From JAMXLG01 sp963765935 (lineage in GTDB: Bacteria; Vulcanimicrobiota; Vulcanimicrobiia; Vulcanimicrobiales; Vulcanimicrobiaceae): a DNA stretch of 64,000 nucleotides. The position numbers and the translations under genes were made by a program. The notes beneath the pieces are model-generated. The model was not told the origin of the DNA. It saw nothing but the letters and a program-made list of their open reading frames with translations, and ran no database searches. Positions 34,996 through 44,067 of this stretch are shown one piece after another; position 1 is the first letter of the stretch; every line of letters starts with the position of its first letter. The stretch lies in the NCBI GenBank assembly GCA_963765935.1, contig CAVXXX010000003.1:238568-302567 (forward strand), written 5' to 3'.

Positions 34996-36006
34996 ATGCA
35001 ATGGGACGAACTGCTCGCTGAATTTCGCGCGCTCGGTGGCGTGGCGGAGAACGTGCGCCTCGATCGGGGACCTCGCGGCCGTGGCGTATTCGTCGTGGAT
35101 GCCGGCCGGCCGGCAACGTTGCACATTCCCAAGAGCCTCACCGTTCCGGTTGATGCCCTCGAACTACGCGACGGCGAAGTCAAAGTCGTTCGCGGACGTG
35201 TCGACGATCGCGTCGCCGCCTTTTACGAGAACTATCAGAAGTTCTTCGGGTGGTCGGCGGGTGGACGGGACGAAGCGTTAGCTCTGCAGCGCGAGTGGAA
35301 CGAACTGCCTGCGGAAGTGGTGAACTTCATCAAAACGATGGGCGTGCTCGATCATCCCGAGCGCCGGTTCATGGCGCCCGACGACCACGTCTTATTCGAC
35401 GAGCACGTCCGCGCGCGCATGTTTCAGGACCGTAGCGGACCGTTTATGATCCCGATGATCGACCTGGTCAATCATTCGTCGCCGGCGCGCGGGTACGTCG
35501 TCGAAAACGGCGTCGGCGTGAGCGGATCGTTCAGCGATGAAGTGCTCGTGCGCTACAACAACTTCGATGCGATGACGATGGTGCTGCACTATGGCTTCGC
35601 GGATCTAAGCGCATTTGCGTCCAGCATCGGCATTACGGTCGATCTGCCCGGCGGCCGACGCCTCTCGATTGCGCGCGATGTTTCGGCAAGTGAAACGAGA
35701 AACGGTATCGCGTTCCCCATCGTCACGATTGCCGACGCCACCATTCGTTTGTCGTACCTCATGCTTGGTATCCAGGGTGCGACGGACGTGCCGCGCGGCG
35801 TCTTCCGCTCGCTGATGAAGCCGTTCGTCGATCGGGCGGCGGCTGACGAGATCTTTGACGGCATCGCACACTTCAATCGCGTGCGTTTTATCAACTTCTT
35901 GCGGACGCTTCGCAAGTACGACGGCCGGCTCATAGGCGAGCTGCAAGAGGCGAGCATCAATCACTTGGATACGCTCTCCTACTGCATCGGCGCGCGTGCG
36001 TTCTAA
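34996..36006 (+). CDS. bacterial SET-domain protein (Rubisco LSMT/SETD3-like)
   Basis: A 336-residue protein. FMIPMIDLVNHSSPARGY holds the NHS motif of SET methyltransferases, and SDEVLVRYNNFDAMTMVLHYGFAD matches the following SET region of the Rubisco-LSMT/SETD3 subgroup. A helical C-terminal domain follows. Such enzymes methylate lysine or histidine using S-adenosylmethionine; the target here is unknown. The start is an ATG in the 5' gap; earlier in-frame starts overlap the divergent nitrile hydratase gene. The FMN oxidase follows after 3 bp, so the two are probably co-translated. Confidence 0.7.
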   Translation: MQWDELLAEFRALGGVAENVRLDRGPRGRGVFVVDAGRPATLHIPKSLTVPVDALELRDGEVKVVRGRVDDRVAAFYENYQKFFGWSAGGRDEALALQREWNELPAEVVNFIKTMGVLDHPERRFMAPDDHVLFDEHVRARMFQDRSGPFMIPMIDLVNHSSPARGYVVENGVGVSGSFSDEVLVRYNNFDAMTMVLHYGFADLSAFASSIGITVDLPGGRRLSIARDVSASETRNGIAFPIVTIADATIRLSYLMLGIQGATDVPRGVFRSLMKPFVDRAAADEIFDGIAHFNRVRFINFLRTLRKYDGRLIGELQEASINHLDTLSYCIGARAF

Positions 36007-36009
36007 ATA

Positions 36010-37167
36010 ATGGCGCTACGAGGGCTCGATAGCGCGATCACCATCGAGGACTTGCGCCGGCTCGCGAAGCGGCGTCTTCCGCGCGTGGTTTTTGATTACA
36101 TCGACGGCGGAGCGGAAGCGGAAATCACGATGCGCCGCAACGCCGAAGCATTTACGGACGTATGTTTCCGGCCGCACTCGGCCGTCGCTAGCGCGGGGTG
36201 CGATCTTCGCACGACGATCCTCGGCACGCAATTGGAACTGCCGTTTTTACTTGCTCCCGTCGGCAGCAGCCGCATGTTCTACCCGCGCGGCGAATGTGCA
36301 GCAGCGCGTGCCGCCGGCGAGGCGGGAACCGGGTACGTGCTCTCGACGCTCTCCGGCTGTCCCCTCGAAGAAGTAAAAACGTCCACGCGCGGACGCGCCT
36401 GGTATCAACTCTATCTCGTCGGAGGGCGCGCGGTCGCAATGGCGGCACTTGCGCGCGCTCGCGCCGCCGGATTCGACGCGCTCGTCGTGACGATCGACAC
36501 GAGCGTCGCCGGCATGCGCGAACGCGATGTGCGCAACGGCGCGAAGCAACTTTCAACCGGAAAACCGCTCGCGGCTCTTCCGTACTCCTGGCAGGTTCTA
36601 AGCCGCCCCGCGTGGCTTCTCGATTTTCTGCGCGACGGCGGCATGATGCGGTTTCCCAACGTTGTGCTCGAGGAGGGCCCGATGGCGTATGAAGACGCGG
36701 CATCCGCGCTTGGGGAATCGAGCGTCAGTTGGAACGATCTTGGTTGGATCAAGGCCGCGTGGGGTGGTCCGCTCGTGGTCAAAGGCGTGCAATCATCGTA
36801 CGATGCGCGAATGGCGATTGAGTGCGGTGCGGATGCACTCGTCGTTTCGAACCACGGCGGCCGTCAGCTCGACGGCGTTCCGGCATCGTTGCACATCCTT
36901 CCCGAAGTCCTCGATACGGCAGGCAATCGCAGCGAGGTGTTGCTCGACGGCGGGATTCGTCGCGGCAGTGACGTCGTAAAAGCGCTCTGCCTCGGTGCGC
37001 GTGGCGTGTTGATCGGCCGCGCCTACGCGTACGGTCTTGCGGCCGGTGGTGAAGCGGGCGTTACCAAGGCGATTGAAATTCTGCGTTCCGATATGGTGCG
37101 AACGCTGAATCTGCTCGGCTGCCATGACGTCGGCGCGCTCGATCGTTCGTATGTGACCTCGTTCTAG
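36010..37167 (+). CDS. FMN-dependent alpha-hydroxy-acid oxidase/dehydrogenase
   Basis: Protein of 385 residues with a TIM-barrel FMN fold. RVVFDYIDGGAEAEITMRRN is the N-terminal signature, LLAPVGSSRMFYPRGE follows, and the active-site run DALVVSNHGGRQLDG holds the catalytic histidine and arginine. GGIRRGSDVVKALCLGARGVLIGR binds the FMN phosphate. It oxidises lactate, glycolate or a similar acid. It begins 3 bp after the SET gene. Confidence 0.92.
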   Translation: MALRGLDSAITIEDLRRLAKRRLPRVVFDYIDGGAEAEITMRRNAEAFTDVCFRPHSAVASAGCDLRTTILGTQLELPFLLAPVGSSRMFYPRGECAAARAAGEAGTGYVLSTLSGCPLEEVKTSTRGRAWYQLYLVGGRAVAMAALARARAAGFDALVVTIDTSVAGMRERDVRNGAKQLSTGKPLAALPYSWQVLSRPAWLLDFLRDGGMMRFPNVVLEEGPMAYEDAASALGESSVSWNDLGWIKAAWGGPLVVKGVQSSYDARMAIECGADALVVSNHGGRQLDGVPASLHILPEVLDTAGNRSEVLLDGGIRRGSDVVKALCLGARGVLIGRAYAYGLAAGGEAGVTKAIEILRSDMVRTLNLLGCHDVGALDRSYVTSF

Positions 37168-37217
37168 GCTTGACGGGTCGCTGCTTTCGTGGGCAAATTT
37201 CTTGAAAAGGAAGAACA

Positions 37218-37510
37218 ATGAACCGCTGCGCGACACAGCGACATTTACGTCGAACGTTTCTACAACACGACGCCGCAACGCGTGTTTCATGCGTTCACCA
37301 ATCCCGATGCAAAAAGCGCAACGTGCCGATCAGCGTGTCACTTGCAACCGTGCAATCCTTTCCCGAGGGCAACGGGACGCGGCTGGTCTTCACCGAGCAG
37401 TTGGCGTGCCTCGACGGCTTCGAAGACGTTGACGGCAAAGGACGTCAGCATGGCGTTGGATTGCACCTCGAACGCCTGGCAGCGTACTTGAATCGCGCGC
37501 ACGCGGAACT
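37218..37510 (+). pseudogene. SRPBCC/AHSA1 domain protein, internally deleted remnant
   Basis: Two pieces of one AHSA1-type domain lie in different frames. The first gives YVERFYNTTPQRVFHAFTNP, matching the family N-terminus. The second gives ISVSLATVQSFPEGNGTRLV and continues to LDGFEDVDGKGRQHGV, matching the C-terminal half. About 70 residues between them are missing and the frame changes at the join. The frame of the first piece has a TGA at its start. I take it as a dead gene; the junction near 37,310 shows the deletion. Confidence 0.7.
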
Positions 37511-37581
37511 TCCGGGCGCTTGGCTGCTCGTTTTCGGAGTGGAGCCTCGCAAACTACCACACTCCACTCTAGAGGTGAGCA

Positions 37582-38226
37582 ATGCACCGAACCTTCACCG
37601 GCTTAGCGCTCGCAATGGGCCTAGCCGCAGCCTCAGTCGTTACCGCAAGCGCGCAGCAATACGGGCGTAACTATAACAACGTCCCGCCCGGCTCGTATCA
37701 GCAAAGCTGCGCCAACGCGCAGATGCGCGGATCGACGTTGTCGGCGTCATGCACGTCGGCGTCCGGCCAACGAGTCTATTCATCTTTGAACGTCAACGGC
37801 TGTAACGGTGACATCGCGAACCGCAACGGCTACCTATCGTGCAACGGCAACTACGGCTATAACAACGGCTACAACGGATACGGCTATAACAATTCCGGGC
37901 GCGATAACGACAACGATGGTGATACCGACCGCGATCATCACCATCATCATCGTCCGAACGGCAACGCGTACGGATATTACGGAAACGGTAACGGAAACCG
38001 TGGATACGGATACAACAACGGAAGCAACGGATACGGAGGCTACGGATACGGCCTCCCCGGCGGATCGTATCAGCAGAGTTGCACGAACGCCCGCATGAAC
38101 GGATCGACGCTCTCAGCATCGTGCACGGCAACCAACGGACAGCAAACCTACTCGTCAATCGACGTGCGCCAGTGTCAATCGCGCGGAACGGACATCGCGA
38201 ATCGTAACGGCTACTTGAGCTGCTGA
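37582..38226 (+). CDS. secreted cyanovirin-N-like (CVNH) protein with split repeats
   Basis: Protein of 214 residues with a signal peptide (MHRTFTGLALAMGLAAASVV). Two copies of a half-CVNH repeat, each about 50 residues, share GSYQQSC, STLSASC and DIANRNGYLSC. They lie at about residues 36-87 and 159-214. A low-complexity linker of about 70 residues rich in Gly, Asn and Tyr, with a run of five histidines, separates them. In cyanovirin-N the two repeats are adjacent and interlock to form glycan-binding sites. A separated pair is unusual. Probably a secreted carbohydrate-binding protein; the His run may bind metal. Confidence 0.78.
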   Translation: MHRTFTGLALAMGLAAASVVTASAQQYGRNYNNVPPGSYQQSCANAQMRGSTLSASCTSASGQRVYSSLNVNGCNGDIANRNGYLSCNGNYGYNNGYNGYGYNNSGRDNDNDGDTDRDHHHHHRPNGNAYGYYGNGNGNRGYGYNNGSNGYGGYGYGLPGGSYQQSCTNARMNGSTLSASCTATNGQQTYSSIDVRQCQSRGTDIANRNGYLSC

Positions 38227-39416
38227 TCGGTGACGCTTCGACTCAGCCGCAGGTGCAACACGATCATCGCACATACGCCAGCGGCTGGGCCGAGCGCCAA
38301 CATCGCAAACGTATAGCGCCATCCAAGGAACGGTTCCACGGCACCGACGAGCCAAATCGTCAGCATTGTAATCAAAAACCCGACGCCCATTTGAAACGTC
38401 AGCGCCGTTCCCACATAACGCGGATCCGCGAGTTCCGTAACGGCGGCGGAGAATTGCGCCGAGTCCGCCACGACGCTAAAGCCCCACACCGCAAAAAGGA
38501 TGCTGACGAGCCACGGGCTTGCGCCAAACGCAAGACCAATCGTCAGTGAAATCGTTCCGCTCACCGCCATCGCCGTACCGGCGACCGGCGCGCGTCCGAA
38601 ACGATCGCCGAAGAGTCCGGCTAGAATGCATCCGGCCGCTCCGATTAGGCCGAAGAATACAAAGATCAATGCGCCCGCGGGCGCGTTTGCATGCGCTTGT
38701 TGAAGGCTTGCGGCATAAAAGACCGGTCCCCACGCCCACACTGCATACAGTTCCCACATGTGGCCCCAGTAGCCGGCATCGGCAAGTACCACGTTGCGAT
38801 TCGACAAAATCGTGCGCAACGCACGAACGTCGAATTTTCCGGCACGCCGGTACGCCGGCGGCAACGCAACCAGTGAAACCAGCGGAACGGCCAGCACCGC
38901 AACGCAACTCGCAATAAGCACAACACTGCGCCACGGCAAGTCGCTCGAAAATAAGTGCGGCGAAAATGAACCGACGGTCAATGCACCGACGGCGATACCG
39001 GTCACGATTCCGCGGCTTCGTGGAAACCATGCCGTGAGGAGCCGCAATGTCGGCGGATAGACAAGCGCAAGACCCGCTCCGGTGAGAAAGCGCAGCACCA
39101 ACAATAACGCCGGTGCATGAACGACGAGGATCGCTGCGTTCGAGAGCGCTGCAACGACGACACCGATCCGGATGAGCGTTCGTGTCTCTACCCAATCGGC
39201 AAGCGCAATTGCAGCGCTCGAAACAGCGGCGATAACGAAACCGCATTGAACCGCGGAAGTGATCCAGCCACGGTCCGCGCTTGCGATACCAAACGCTAGT
39301 GCAAGCGGAACGACCACCGCGCTTGCGGAGAACCAGGTTCCCATCGCCAGCACGTCGGCACCCGCAACAAAAACTAACGTTCGAATCGCGGAAGTGCGTG
39401 GGTACAGATCATCCAT
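38211..39416 (-). CDS. MFS transporter
   Basis: About 401 residues with twelve transmembrane helices. Landmarks include GFVIAAVSSAAIALADWVETR and the second-half loop LFGDRFGRAP. Substrate unknown. The ATG at 39416 overlaps the divergent DUF2267 start inside CCATGG; a GTG two codons upstream is possible. The 3' end overlaps the CVNH gene by 16 bp. Confidence 0.85.
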   Translation of the reverse strand: MDDLYPRTSAIRTLVFVAGADVLAMGTWFSASAVVVPLALAFGIASADRGWITSAVQCGFVIAAVSSAAIALADWVETRTLIRIGVVVAALSNAAILVVHAPALLLVLRFLTGAGLALVYPPTLRLLTAWFPRSRGIVTGIAVGALTVGSFSPHLFSSDLPWRSVVLIASCVAVLAVPLVSLVALPPAYRRAGKFDVRALRTILSNRNVVLADAGYWGHMWELYAVWAWGPVFYAASLQQAHANAPAGALIFVFFGLIGAAGCILAGLFGDRFGRAPVAGTAMAVSGTISLTIGLAFGASPWLVSILFAVWGFSVVADSAQFSAAVTELADPRYVGTALTFQMGVGFLITMLTIWLVGAVEPFLGWRYTFAMLALGPAAGVCAMIVLHLRLSRSVTDQQLK

Positions 39417-39846
39417 GGCCACTCAAACGCGTATACATCTTTTTGATACCGCCGTTGCGGAAGCTGCAGAATGGACGCACGAGGTTCAGCGAGAGGCCGA
39501 GCTCTTCGACGAGCACTATGCATTTGCGGCGCTTCGCGGGACACTGCACGCGCTGCGGGATGAGTTGACGGCCGATCTCAGCGCACACGTTTCGGCGCAA
39601 CTTCCCACACTGCTGCGCGGCTTCTACTTCGAAGGATGGGATCCGAGCCGTGCCCCTGCCGACGACACCACGGGGGAAGCGTTTCTCGATCGCGTACGGC
39701 CCGCGTTCATGGGCTACGGACGGCCGTATGACCTCACGCAAGTCGTTCGCGCAACGGTTCGCGTTTTAGCGCGCCGCATGCCGGACCTCATGGATAAAGT
39801 GAACGGAACGATCAACCGGCATGTTCGGGAGGTAGCGTTCGGCTAG
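39415..39846 (+). CDS. DUF2267 domain protein
   Basis: A 143-residue all-helical protein. ALRGTLHALRDELTADLSAH and AQLPTLLRGFYFEGWDPS are typical of DUF2267. The family is widespread and has no established function. The start codon shares two bases with the divergent MFS gene's start. No ribosome binding site precedes it. Its last 35 bp overlap the convergent transporter. Confidence 0.8.
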   Translation: MATQTRIHLFDTAVAEAAEWTHEVQREAELFDEHYAFAALRGTLHALRDELTADLSAHVSAQLPTLLRGFYFEGWDPSRAPADDTTGEAFLDRVRPAFMGYGRPYDLTQVVRATVRVLARRMPDLMDKVNGTINRHVREVAFG

Positions 39847-41137
39847 TAGCTACCGGCTCGCGCAGCACGAAACGATCGTAAACGAAGAGCAGCACCGTCG
39901 TCGCGAGCCCAATTGCGCTAAGGACGATCCAAATAGTTGCGGGATGTTGGGAAGCCTCGCCAAACCGCGAGAGCAACGTTCCGCCGAACCATCCACCGGC
40001 GAGCGACCCAATACCAATCGGCAGAAACGCAAACCCCATGTAGGTGCCTTGTTGTCCTTCCGGCGCTAGGCGCGAAATGTACTCGTAGTACCGCGGCGAC
40101 TGGATGATTTCACCGATCGCAACAACAACGAGACTCAGAACCGCCATGAGCACGCTCGGATGCGCCGGGATCAAGAGCCACGCGACCGACGTGATCAACG
40201 ACCCGACGACGAGCGCCTGAAACGGCCGCATCGCGCGCGTCAGTGTATTTATTGCCACGGTGAGCGTGATAACGATCAGCGGATCGGTGATGAGAATGAG
40301 CGCGGTATTGGCATTCTTATCGACGTAGTTGTTGAGGTAGATCGGTAAGATCAGGTACTGCTGCCAGTACACGATCCAGTATCCGGAAAAGATCAACAAG
40401 AACAACACGAACCGGCCATTGCGAACGACGGTTAGAAAATCACGCCCGGTTTGCGCGAACGTTTTTGATGGTACTACGCCGGAACGCGGTTCACGAAAGA
40501 ACGTCAGAACGACGAGAAACATGAGGAAGACGCTGAGCGCGGCAATCAAGAACACGTCTTGCGGCGGGAGCCGCGAGTGCAGCCACCCAGCGAGGAACGG
40601 TCCGCAGAAGCTGCCGATATTGACCATCGTGTAGTAGATCGAATATCCGATCGATCGAACGTTCTCGTTGGACGCGCGCGCGGTCGTACCAACGACGGAT
40701 GGTTTCACGAGCGCAACGCCGAGTGCGGGCAAGAACAGAATGATGCCCGCGAGCCACGGTAGCGGAAGTACCGCTCGCACCGGTGCAAGCCACGGCGCAC
40801 CGATCGACCCCACCAAGAAATACGCGACCGTCAGAATGAAATACGCCGCGGAGAGCGCGCGGCGGAATCCGATGCGATCGGCGAGCGCGCCGCCAAAGAT
40901 CGCCATTACCCATACTGCGCCACCGAAGATGCCGCTGAGACCGGCGGCCTGAGCACTGGGGAATCCGAGCGTCTGATTCAGGTACAACGCCAGCGTCGAG
41001 AAGACGGCATAGTACGAAAGGCGCTCGAAAATCTCGCTGATATTCGCCACCCAAAAGGGCCGCTCGAACCCGCTCAAGGTTGTCGAGAGTCGCTGCTGCA
41101 TGCCCGCCTGCTTTTGACGATGCGCTCGCCAAGTCAT
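39812..41137 (-). CDS. MFS transporter, POT/peptide-transporter-like
   Basis: Protein of 441 residues with twelve or more membrane helices. EIFERLSYYAVFSTLALYLN is the ExxERxxYY motif that marks proton-coupled oligopeptide transporters, followed by GGAVWVMAIFGGALADRIG. An import role for peptides or similar compounds is likely. It overlaps the DUF2267 gene end by 35 bp. Confidence 0.83.
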   Translation of the reverse strand: MTWRAHRQKQAGMQQRLSTTLSGFERPFWVANISEIFERLSYYAVFSTLALYLNQTLGFPSAQAAGLSGIFGGAVWVMAIFGGALADRIGFRRALSAAYFILTVAYFLVGSIGAPWLAPVRAVLPLPWLAGIILFLPALGVALVKPSVVGTTARASNENVRSIGYSIYYTMVNIGSFCGPFLAGWLHSRLPPQDVFLIAALSVFLMFLVVLTFFREPRSGVVPSKTFAQTGRDFLTVVRNGRFVLFLLIFSGYWIVYWQQYLILPIYLNNYVDKNANTALILITDPLIVITLTVAINTLTRAMRPFQALVVGSLITSVAWLLIPAHPSVLMAVLSLVVVAIGEIIQSPRYYEYISRLAPEGQQGTYMGFAFLPIGIGSLAGGWFGGTLLSRFGEASQHPATIWIVLSAIGLATTVLLFVYDRFVLREPVATSRTLPPEHAG

Positions 41138-41259
41138 TGCCTCGCATTAGCGGGTTGCAACCAGGCTTACCCCCGAATAGTATTAGGTAGGTCGGCAGCC
41201 AACAGGCTAGCGAGAGACATCGTTTTTATTCGCTCTTTTCGAGGACAGGTGTTGTCTGG

Positions 41260-42690
41260 ATGTCAACCATGAAGACGTTGTTCCTGAACCCCCCGAGCTT
41301 CGACGGGTTCGACGGCGGCGCAGGATCGCGTTACCAAGCACGGCGTGAGATCAAATCGTTCTGGTATCCCACGTGGCTCGCGCAGCCGGCCGCAATGGTT
41401 GAAGGAAGCCGGTTGATCGATGCGCCCGCCGATGACATGTCGGTGGAAGATGTCGCCGCCGCCGCCCGCGATTACGAGCTCGTCGTGCTGCACACGAGCA
41501 CGCCTTCGTTTGGGAACGACGCAAAATTCGCTGCCCGCCTCAAAGAGCAGAATCCTAACGTCGTGATCGGTATGGTCGGCGCGCACGTCGGCGTGCTGCC
41601 GATGGAATCGATGAAAGCAGCGCCCGCTGTCGAATGGGTTGCGGTCGGTGAATTCGATTATACGTGTGTCGACGTTGCTTCGGGTATGCCGCTGAAGGAT
41701 GTGGCCGGAATCGCCTATCGTGCGGGTAACCAGATTGAATTTACGGCTCCGCGGCCGGCCATTACCGACATGGATGCGATGCCGAGCGTCATCGACGTGT
41801 ACAAGCGCGATTTAACGATCGAGAACTATTACATCGGGTACTTACAGCACCCGTACGTCTCATTTTATACCGGGCGCGGATGCCGTTCGAAGTGCACGTT
41901 CTGCTTGTGGCCGCAGACGCTCGGCGGACATTCGTACCGGGTTCGCAGCGTTGAAAACGTCGAAGCGGAAATGAAGCACGCAACGGAGCTCTTTCCGCAC
42001 GTACGTGAGTTCTTTTTCGATGATGACACGTTCACCGACAACCAACCGCGCGCCGAAGAAATCGCGCGCCGTCTCGGAAAGTTGGGCATCACGTGGTCGT
42101 GCAATGCAAAAGCAAACGTTCCGCGCAAAACCCTCGAGGTGATGAAAGAGAATGGGCTGCGTCTGCTGCTCGTGGGCTATGAGTCGGGCAGCCAGCAAAT
42201 TTTGAACAACATCAAGAAGGGCATTCGTCTCGACATTGCGCGCGAGTTTTCCAAGAATGCACGCGAGCTCGGCATCACGATTCACGGAACGTTCATTCTC
42301 GGGCTGCCGGGCGAAACTCCGGAGACGATTCGCGAAACGATTCGGTATGCGTGTGAAATCGATCCCGAAACGATCCAGGTGTCGCTTGCAGCCCCGTATC
42401 CGGGTACCGAATTGTACCGGCAAGCGCAGGAGCAAGGCTGGCTCGAGATTCAGAGCGACGAACTCGTCGACTCACACGGCATTCAAACGGCGGCGCTTAA
42501 TTATCCGAACATCAGCAAGACGCTGATCTTTAATTCAGTAGATGAGTTCTACAAGAAGTTCTACTTCCGGCCACGCAAGATGTTCTCGCTCTTCGGCGGC
42601 ATGCTGCGCGATCCAATCGTCATGAAGCGGCGCCTCCGGGAAGGGGCAGAATTTTTCTCGTTCCTGCGTGAACGCAAGACACCGGCGTAG
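41260..42690 (+). CDS. hpnJ: hopanoid-associated radical SAM protein HpnJ
   Basis: Protein of 476 residues. The N-terminal half is a cobalamin-binding-like fold (LVVLHTSTPSFGNDAKFAAR). The radical SAM cluster motif is C208-x3-C212-x2-C215 in GRGCRSKCTFCLWPQT. GLPGETPETIRETIRYACEI and SLAAPYPGTELYRQAQEQGW are family signatures. In hopanoid producers HpnJ takes part in forming the cyclitol ether of bacteriohopanepolyol. It stands alone here, away from other hpn genes. A strong terminator follows. An ATG three codons in is an alternative start. Confidence 0.88.
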   Translation: MSTMKTLFLNPPSFDGFDGGAGSRYQARREIKSFWYPTWLAQPAAMVEGSRLIDAPADDMSVEDVAAAARDYELVVLHTSTPSFGNDAKFAARLKEQNPNVVIGMVGAHVGVLPMESMKAAPAVEWVAVGEFDYTCVDVASGMPLKDVAGIAYRAGNQIEFTAPRPAITDMDAMPSVIDVYKRDLTIENYYIGYLQHPYVSFYTGRGCRSKCTFCLWPQTLGGHSYRVRSVENVEAEMKHATELFPHVREFFFDDDTFTDNQPRAEEIARRLGKLGITWSCNAKANVPRKTLEVMKENGLRLLLVGYESGSQQILNNIKKGIRLDIAREFSKNARELGITIHGTFILGLPGETPETIRETIRYACEIDPETIQVSLAAPYPGTELYRQAQEQGWLEIQSDELVDSHGIQTAALNYPNISKTLIFNSVDEFYKKFYFRPRKMFSLFGGMLRDPIVMKRRLREGAEFFSFLRERKTPA

Positions 42691-42718
42691 CCGCCTCATC
42701 GCGATCGTCCTAAAAAGG

Positions 42719-42744
42719 AAAAGCCCCGCACAAGCGGGGCTTTT
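42719..42744. terminator. bidirectional intrinsic terminator after hpnJ
   Basis: Perfect 11-bp stem (42719-42729 with 42734-42744), 4-base loop, flanked by A-run and T-run. Serves hpnJ and the convergent lyase-like gene. Confidence 0.88.
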
Positions 42745-42762
42745 CTCGTAAGTGACGACGTT

Positions 42763-43666
42763 CTAATTTTTGGTCAGCGTCATGTTGCTGATCGTCGCGT
42801 TGACTTGCGTCATGCTCGATCCGCCGCCGGAGGCGAGTTCCCACCGCCACTTATATGGTCCGAAGTTCCACCACGGATCGCCGGAGCTGTGATGGTAATT
42901 CGCGCCGCTCACCGATGCGACGAGCACGCCATTGCGGTAGAGCTGCGTCAAGCCGCTCGACGTTTCAGAAACGCGCGCAACAATCTTGAACGAATCGCGC
43001 TCGCCGGCAGTGTATGCGCCGCTCCAGACCTCGCCCGCGCACGTCATGAGCGCCCAACGTTGCGCGCCACCCATCCCGGTCGTCCCGTTGATGAAGTTGA
43101 GTGACGTGCACGGCGTATCGGGCTCGTTGTATCCGTGAATCTGCCAGATGAGCGAACGAGCATCTTTATCGCTTCCCATACCCGGACCACCGCCCGTCGC
43201 CTTGCCATCGGCATAATTGAACGTCCACGTATAGGTGCCGCCGTCGACAAGGCGCAGGGTCGATCCGGTGCTCGTCAACGGATTGGCCTGATTGCGTCCG
43301 CAGCTCGTTCCGCTGCGGCTCAAGGTAAATCCGAACGTCGCCGTACTATTGACTGGTTTGCCGCATTGATACGTGTTCGCGACGCCCCACTTTCCATATG
43401 CACCATCGCCGGCTTTCCAAATAAGCGTTCCCGATGTTGCAACCGCTTGCGTTGCAACGTCAGGTGACGCGCTCGTTTGTGCGGTTGGTTCGACTGATGT
43501 CGTCGGTTCAACTGATACCGCTGGTTGCGTCGAATCAGATGAAGGACGCCGGATCTTGAATGGGAGGCGCGGCAGGTGTAATGCCACCCGAAGCTCCGTT
43601 TCCGGAGCAGGCGGCGAGTAACGCCGAAATGGCAATAGGAAAGAGAAGCTGTGTAGCTTTTCGCAT
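42763..43666 (-). pseudogene. lipoprotein with polysaccharide-lyase-like domain, frameshifted
   Basis: The 5' end encodes a clear lipoprotein signal (MRKATQLLFPIAISALLAAC, SGN after the cysteine) from the ATG at 43666. That frame stops after DPASFI. The rest lies in another frame from about residue 45 on: a Ser/Thr/Pro linker, then a jelly-roll domain with LIWQIHGYNEPDTPC and GPYKWRWELASGGG, similar to heparin-lyase I-like (PF14099) proteins. A one-base change near 43,540-43,560 would join them. It may be a sequencing error or a recent mutation. The domain is otherwise intact to its stop. Confidence 0.65.
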
Positions 43667-43676
43667 TAGTCCTCAA

Positions 43677-44067
43677 TTGTGCGCCGCTTGTTTATGCGGA
43701 CGCGTGGAGTTGCGCGACCCGGAAGCAACACGAACATACGCCGTGCGCGATCGAAGCAAAGAAGGCGCTATGCGGTTCGGGGTTCGCTACAAGTGAGAGA
43801 AACGGCGGCAAAAGTGTATCGCCGCCCGGTGCGATTACGTTACTTCAAACGCGACGCACGTGCCTACCCTAAAATGTTTACTTTCCGTAATGAACGCAAG
43901 CGCGTTACGTGCGATAAGAGTCGCATTTTTTTGCGCGCCGGAACGTTATCGGGCCGGAATTTCGTTCTCATTCAAACGGATAACGTTTAAAATGCTCGGC
44001 CGCACGGTAGGTACCCAATCAAGCGTCGAGCGGCGGCGGAAGCCGTCACTAATGAGGTGCGAAGACC
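43677..44067. other. divergent intergenic region, 391 bp
   Basis: Probable promoters for the lyase-like lipoprotein (minus) and the FecR protein (plus). GAGGTG precedes the ATG at 44068. No gene or RNA fold was recognised. Confidence 0.5.
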
